Below are positions 59,640 through 64,000 of a stretch of 64,000 nt of DNA, piece after piece. Each line of letters starts with the position of its first letter. Position 1 is the stretch's first letter. A program made the translations under genes and the position numbers. The notes under the pieces are model-generated. The model had not been told where the DNA came from, ran no database searches, and saw nothing but the letters and a program-made list of their open reading frames with translations. The stretch comes from Panopea generosa (taxonomy: Eukaryota; Mollusca; Bivalvia; Adapedonta; Hiatellidae), in assembly GCA_029582155.1 (NCBI GenBank), contig CM055897.1, positions 8,326,507-8,390,506 on the forward strand. The letters run 5' to 3'.

Positions 59640-59795
59640 ACTTTGACAAATCACTCTCGAAGTTTTCCTGTGTGTATCCGTTACTAAGCATTTACAAATA
59701 AAATGTTTTATTCAAAGACACCACATATAGCCGTGGGGGAGGCTCGAACCCACGACCCTCTGAACCACGCGCTTTCGGCCTTGTTACTGTAACAT
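59640..59795 (-). repeat. tRNA-derived SINE (family 4), decayed
   Basis: 'actaagcatttacaaataaa', 'caaagacaccacatatagcc', 'gtgggggaggctcgaacccac' and 'gaaccacgcgctttcgg' match 45945-46125 in order. Confidence 0.65.
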
Positions 59796-61009
59796 TCACA
59801 TGCGCTGATTTGTCATTAAACAAAACAATAACTAGTATACTGGTAATACACCGGATATAATCTGTTGTCAAAAAAAACATCAATAAGCCGCTAGAGATGA
59901 TAAAACACATATAAACAAAAGTCAGCGACATCCGCCCAAAGTGTCCTTCATGCGATATAAATACAGGTACCCTCCCTGTCCGATTACGTATTAATTGACA
60001 CGTCCATTGTTTTCATATGACTGTTGATTGCCATGATTATGACCGTAATGAAGGGTCACTCGTTGATGAACCCACAAAACATGTCAACGTCTCAGACTGA
60101 CCATCTCGAGAACAACTCGCTGACCAGTTGTCGATGGCCGTTAGCAAGGAATGAAAAAATAAAACTTTCGAACATAAACTTGGCGGTTTTCATGAGAGGG
60201 GTTATTTTCGAAACACACAAAGCATGCATACTGTCGCTTAAGTTGAATGTTAAAGGGAAATAGTTACATGACATTAGCTGTTATACTTCCTCAGAGATAT
60301 TCCGTGCAGATATAACGTCAGTGTTATTACACGTTAACGTTGGAAAACTTGATAAATTATTTAGCAGAGTTTAATTTCGTATCGAATGCTGGATAATTGC
60401 GATATTTCCGCGTGTTTTAAATCTATGTACTGCTTGGATTGACGATACAATCTGTTCTGGACACGCGTTGATTTTTATTCAATAAAATTGAATATGTAAA
60501 ACAAATGGAGAATGTATAAAAGCGTAGTTCAACAATGATCGCCGAATTGCTGCCAGGTTTTAACAAAGTTAATCAGTTTAATTGTGTAGTTTATGGATTT
60601 ACTTTTCGATATACGGGAAAAGCTTAACTGGTCTGGGAATTTTTCAATATTTAATCGTGTGTTTTATGAAATAAAACCCTGAGATATAGATCAAATGGTG
60701 TGGGAGGAAATTGTAAGGTGAGTTATACATGCTTTTTGTATACTATTATATTATATAATTAGTCACGGTGACATGGCTCTAAGAAATACCTCAATACTCC
60801 AACACAGTCGTTCACGTTATAGGTCGCGGGTTCGATAAAGAGTTTGACCCGAACGCTTGTCAAAAACAACACTCAGAAAAACGTCTCGAGAGTGATTCAT
60901 ATAAGCACATAATCACGTGCGTCCTCACACATGCCATTACGTGTATAGATTTTAAAATAAAACGGAAACACTTGTACTGACCATGAACACATAGAATCCC
61001 AACTGATTC

Positions 61010-61470
61010 GTTATTGACTGGTACCTTTACTAACTGGTACCTAAATTGACTGGTCCTTTTCTGGCTGGTACCTTAATTAACTGGTCCTTCACTGATTGAT
61101 ACAATTATTGACTGATGCCCTTACTGGCTGGTACCTTTATTGGCTGATACCTTTATTGGCTGGTACCTTTACTGACTGGTATCTTTACTGCCTGGTACCT
61201 TTATTGGCTGATACTTTTACTGGCTGGTACCTTTATTGGTTGGTATATTTACTGGCTGGTACCTTTATTGGCTGGTTCCTTTACTGCCTTGTACCTTAAT
61301 TGGCTGGTACCTTTACTGACTGGTATCTTTAAATATTTACTGCATAGTTCCGTTACTGGTACCTTTATTGGCTGGTACCTTTACTGCCTGGTACATTTAT
61401 TGGCTGGTACCTTTATTGACGGGTACCTTTACTAACTGGTACTTTTACCGGGAGGTATCTTTATTATATA
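61010..61470 (+). repeat. 16-bp tandem array (copy 2)
   Basis: Units 'tttattggctggtacc', longer than the counterpart at 51375-51685. Confidence 0.92.
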
Positions 61471-61578
61471 AGACGTGCTCTGTTTTCCACACATTTCTGC
61501 TATACGAAATAAATGCGTTTTGCTTGTGTTAAGGCTTATATGGAATATATGGGTATAATATCAGAGACATCCAACTAC

Positions 61579-61580
<2 letters not shown>

Positions 61581-61642
<62 letters not shown>
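61581..61642 (+). repeat. (GT)n microsatellite
   Basis: 31 uninterrupted GT units. Confidence 0.98.
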
Positions 61643-61644
<2 letters not shown>

Positions 61645-62022
61645 CCGGATACTGCTGGATTTCGGAAACTTCGAAAGTATTAGCCGTAATGCACACTGGG
61701 AGATGCTTAGAGTACAAAACGTCTGATCCTATATGTGTTTACGTGCAGAATGGCTATGAACAAAAAAACAAGAACATCACCCTGACGATATTGTTGATTT
61801 GATTACACTTGCCAGGCAGTTCCGACCATGAATTAGCAATTTGACCGTTTTATTTTATTCATTATTGCCACCCAGTAGAATAGTCTACTGCTATAACCAG
61901 ACTTAACCTTTTAAGTGAGCCTTTTGTCATTGAACATTTATAATTTCAGTATTTGAGAGTTTGTATTTACACTTAACAGACACATTCATGTAGTCTATAA
62001 AACCTACTTTACACTATTTCAG

Positions 62023-62131
62023 GATATTTCGCAAGGGGAGAGAGGGACGGAAGAAAGAGCGAGGTCAAAGTAGTAACCGAAGTATGGGCAACATACCAGA
62101 TACGTCATTCTACGATAGCATTGGGCTGCAG
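62023..62131 (+). CDS. Exon B' (duplicated juxtamembrane exon)
   Basis: The acceptor 'cactatttcag' (62022) and donor CAG|GTAGGT (62132) bound 109 nt in the same phases as exon B. It encodes 36 residues: IFRKGREGRKKERGQSSNRS, basic like exon B, then MGNIPDTSFYDSIGLQ. The final IPDTSFYDSIGLQ is identical to exon B, while the basic part is diverged. It could be an alternative juxtamembrane exon of the same gene, the start of a partial tandem copy whose exon C lies to the right, or a relic. The intact frame and both splice sites favour function. Confidence 0.55.
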
Positions 62132-64000
62132 GTAGGTGGTGTCTCCTGTAGTTACCGAGGTATAGGCAACATATCAGATACGTCATTCTACGATAGCATT
62201 GGGCTGCAGGTAGGTGGTGTTTCCTGTAGTAAACGAGGTATGGGCAACATACCAGATACGTCATTCTACGATAACACTGGGCTGCAGGTAGGTGGCATCT
62301 CTTGTAGTAACAGAGGTATGGGCAACATACCAGATACGCTATTCTACGATAGCAATGGGCTGCAGGTAGGTGGTGTCTCCTGTAGTGACCGAAGTATGGG
62401 CAATATACCAGATACGTCATTCTACGATAGCATTGGGCTGCAGGTAGGTGGCGTCTCCTGTAGTAACCGAAGTATGGGCAACATACCAGATACGTCATTC
62501 TACGATAGCATTGGGCTGCAGGTAGGTGGTGTCTCCTGTAGTAACCGAGGTATAGGCAACATACCAGATACGTCATTCTACAATGGCATTGGGCTGCAGG
62601 TAGGTGGTGTCTCCTGTAGTAACCGAGGTATGGGCAACATACCAGATACGTCATTCTACGATAGCATTGGGCTGCAGGTAGGTGGCGTCTCCTGTAGTAA
62701 CCGAGGTATGGGCAACATACCAGATACGTCATTCTACGATAGCATTGGGCTGCAGGTAGGTGGCATCTCTTGTAGTAACAGAGGTATGGGCAACATATCA
62801 GATACGTCTTTCTACGATAGCATTGGGCTGCAGGTAGGTGGCATCTCTTGTAGTAACAGAGGTATGGGCAACATACAAGATACGTCATCTACGATAGCAT
62901 TGGGCTGCAGGTAGGTGGTGTCTCTTGTAGTAACAGAGGTATGGGCAACATATCAGATACGTCATTCTACGAAAGCATTGGGCTGCAGGTTGGTGGTGTC
63001 TCCTGTAGTATCTGAAGTATGGGCAACATACCAGATACGTCATTCTACAATAGCATTGGGCTGCAGGTAGGTGGCATCTCTTGTAGTAACAGAGGTATGG
63101 GCAACAAACCAGATAAGTCATTCTGCGATAGCATTGGGCTGCAGGTAGGTGGTGTCTCCTGTAGTAACCGAGGTATGGGCAACACACCAGATACGTCATT
63201 CTACGATAGCATTGGGCTGCAGGTAGGTGGCATCTCTTGTAGTAACAGAGGTATGGGCAACATATCAGATACGTCATTCTACGATAGCATTGGGCTGCAG
63301 GTAGGTGGCATCTCCTGTAGTAATCGAAGTATGGGCAACATACCAGATACGCCAGTCTACGATAGCATTGGGCTGCAGGTAGGTGGCATCTCTTGTAGTA
63401 ACAGAGGTATGGGCAACATACCAGATAAGTCATTCTGCGATAGCATTGGGCTGCAGGTAAGTGGTGTCTCCTGTAGTGACCGAAGTATGGGCAACATACA
63501 AGATACGTCATTCTACGATAGCATTGGGCTGCAGGTAGGTGGTGTCTCCTGTAGTAACCGAAGTATTGGCAACATATCAGATACGTCATTCTACGATAGC
63601 ATTGGGCTGCAGGTAGGTGGTGTCTCTTGTAATAACCGAGGTATTGGCAACATACCAGATACGTCATTCTACGATAGCATTGGGTTGCAGGTAGGTGGCA
63701 TCTCTTGTAGTAACAGAGGTATGGGCAACATATCAGATACGTCATTCTACTATAGCATTGGGCTGCAGGTAGGTGGCATCTCTTGTAGTAACAGAGGTAT
63801 GGGCAACATACCAGATAAGTCATTCTGCGATAGCATTGGGCTGCAGGTAGGTGGTGTCTCCTGTAGTAACCGAAGTATTGGCAACATATCAGATACGTCA
63901 TTCTACGATAGCATTGTGCTGCAGGTAGGTGGTGTCTCCTGTAGTAACCGAGGTATGGGCAACATACCAGATACGTCATTCTACGATAGCATTGGGCTGC
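62054..64000 (+). repeat. 78-bp array made from exon B' and its splice donor
   Basis: About 25 units run to the right edge. The period is exactly 78 bp throughout, apart from one missing base near 62888. Each unit holds 'gtatgggcaacataccagat', 'acgtcattctacgatagcat', 'tgggctgcag|gtaggtgg' and 'tctcctgtagtaaccga': the 3' half of exon B', its donor, the first intron bases, and a tract ending in TAG that looks like an acceptor. In the exon B' frame every unit reads as 26 codons. The frame is open from 62023 to the missing base, about ten units beyond the first donor. The minus strand is also open (289 and 364 codons), a by-product of the period. One unit has the stronger donor GTAAGT at 63457. 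The array continues beyond the window. Confidence 0.97.

Larger units (their letters stand above)
60460..62131 (+). repeat. Segmental duplication, copy 2 (includes exon B')
   Basis: Collinear with 50525-52230 at an offset of about 9.9 kb. It contains the 16-bp array (61010-61470) and a 62-bp (GT)n (61581-61642), which is absent from copy 1. No counterpart of exon A is found between 54.6 and 62 kb, so the duplicated unit may begin inside intron A-B. Confidence 0.8.

Noticed and set aside
62019..63979. Minus-strand frames of 289 and 364 codons (MTYLVCCPYL repeats)
   Set aside because: They are the complement of the 78-bp array. The plus strand carries the exon frame and consensus donors, so the minus frames are shadows.

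Overview
The window is nuclear DNA from a metazoan, almost certainly a bivalve mollusc. It is AT-rich, with small exons, long introns, consensus GT-AG splice sites, tRNA-derived SINEs, MITEs and very abundant minisatellites. The bivalve assignment rests on dispersed repeats I recognise from bivalve genomes: the GTC-rich block near 27.6 kb, the 'caggtgagcgattcagggcc' block near 6.45 kb, and the repeated 'tcaaaggtcaaggtcac' block at 44-46 kb. No database search was possible.

Only three protein-coding loci are supported. (1) 1356-4802, minus strand: the first four coding exons of MOCS3/UBA4, the E1-like enzyme of molybdenum-cofactor synthesis and tRNA thiolation. It runs off the left edge. (2) 4972-5945, plus strand: a complete two-exon gene for a divergent histone H3 of 160 residues, best read as the centromeric variant CENP-A/cenH3. 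It is divergent to MOCS3, with about 170 bp between the two start codons. (3) 41976-54615, plus strand: three 3' exons of an unrecognised single-pass membrane protein with a Thr-rich mucin-like stalk, a transmembrane helix and a long basic tail carrying an NPxY sorting motif. A second copy of its juxtamembrane exon lies at 62023-62131 inside a diverged duplication of the 50.5-52.2 kb segment.

From about 6 to 41 kb I see no gene apart from a LINE remnant at 35.7-36.2 kb. This stretch is built of arrays and transposon debris: a 51-bp satellite (13.2-16.6 kb), an 80-bp array (16.6-17.7 kb), a 300-400 bp array rich in CACGTG (19.7-21.9 kb), a 21-bp array (30.6-32.3 kb), a 32-bp array (32.9-33.3 kb) and a 26-bp array split by a MITE (36.8-38.5 kb). 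MITEs with clear inverted repeats lie at 0.95, 4.2, 10.6, 11.5, 22.6, 33.6 and 37.9 kb.

From 42 to 64 kb the membrane-protein gene and its duplicated part are interleaved with further arrays. These include a ~170-bp array in which most units carry a perfect DR0 nuclear-receptor site (44.3-45.9 kb), a 54-bp array in the intron between exons B and C (52.3-53.5 kb), and a 78-bp array at 62.05-64.0 kb. The last is made from the duplicated exon and its splice donor, so each unit re-creates an in-frame copy of the exon 3' end and a possible donor. I consider it the most unusual feature of the window.
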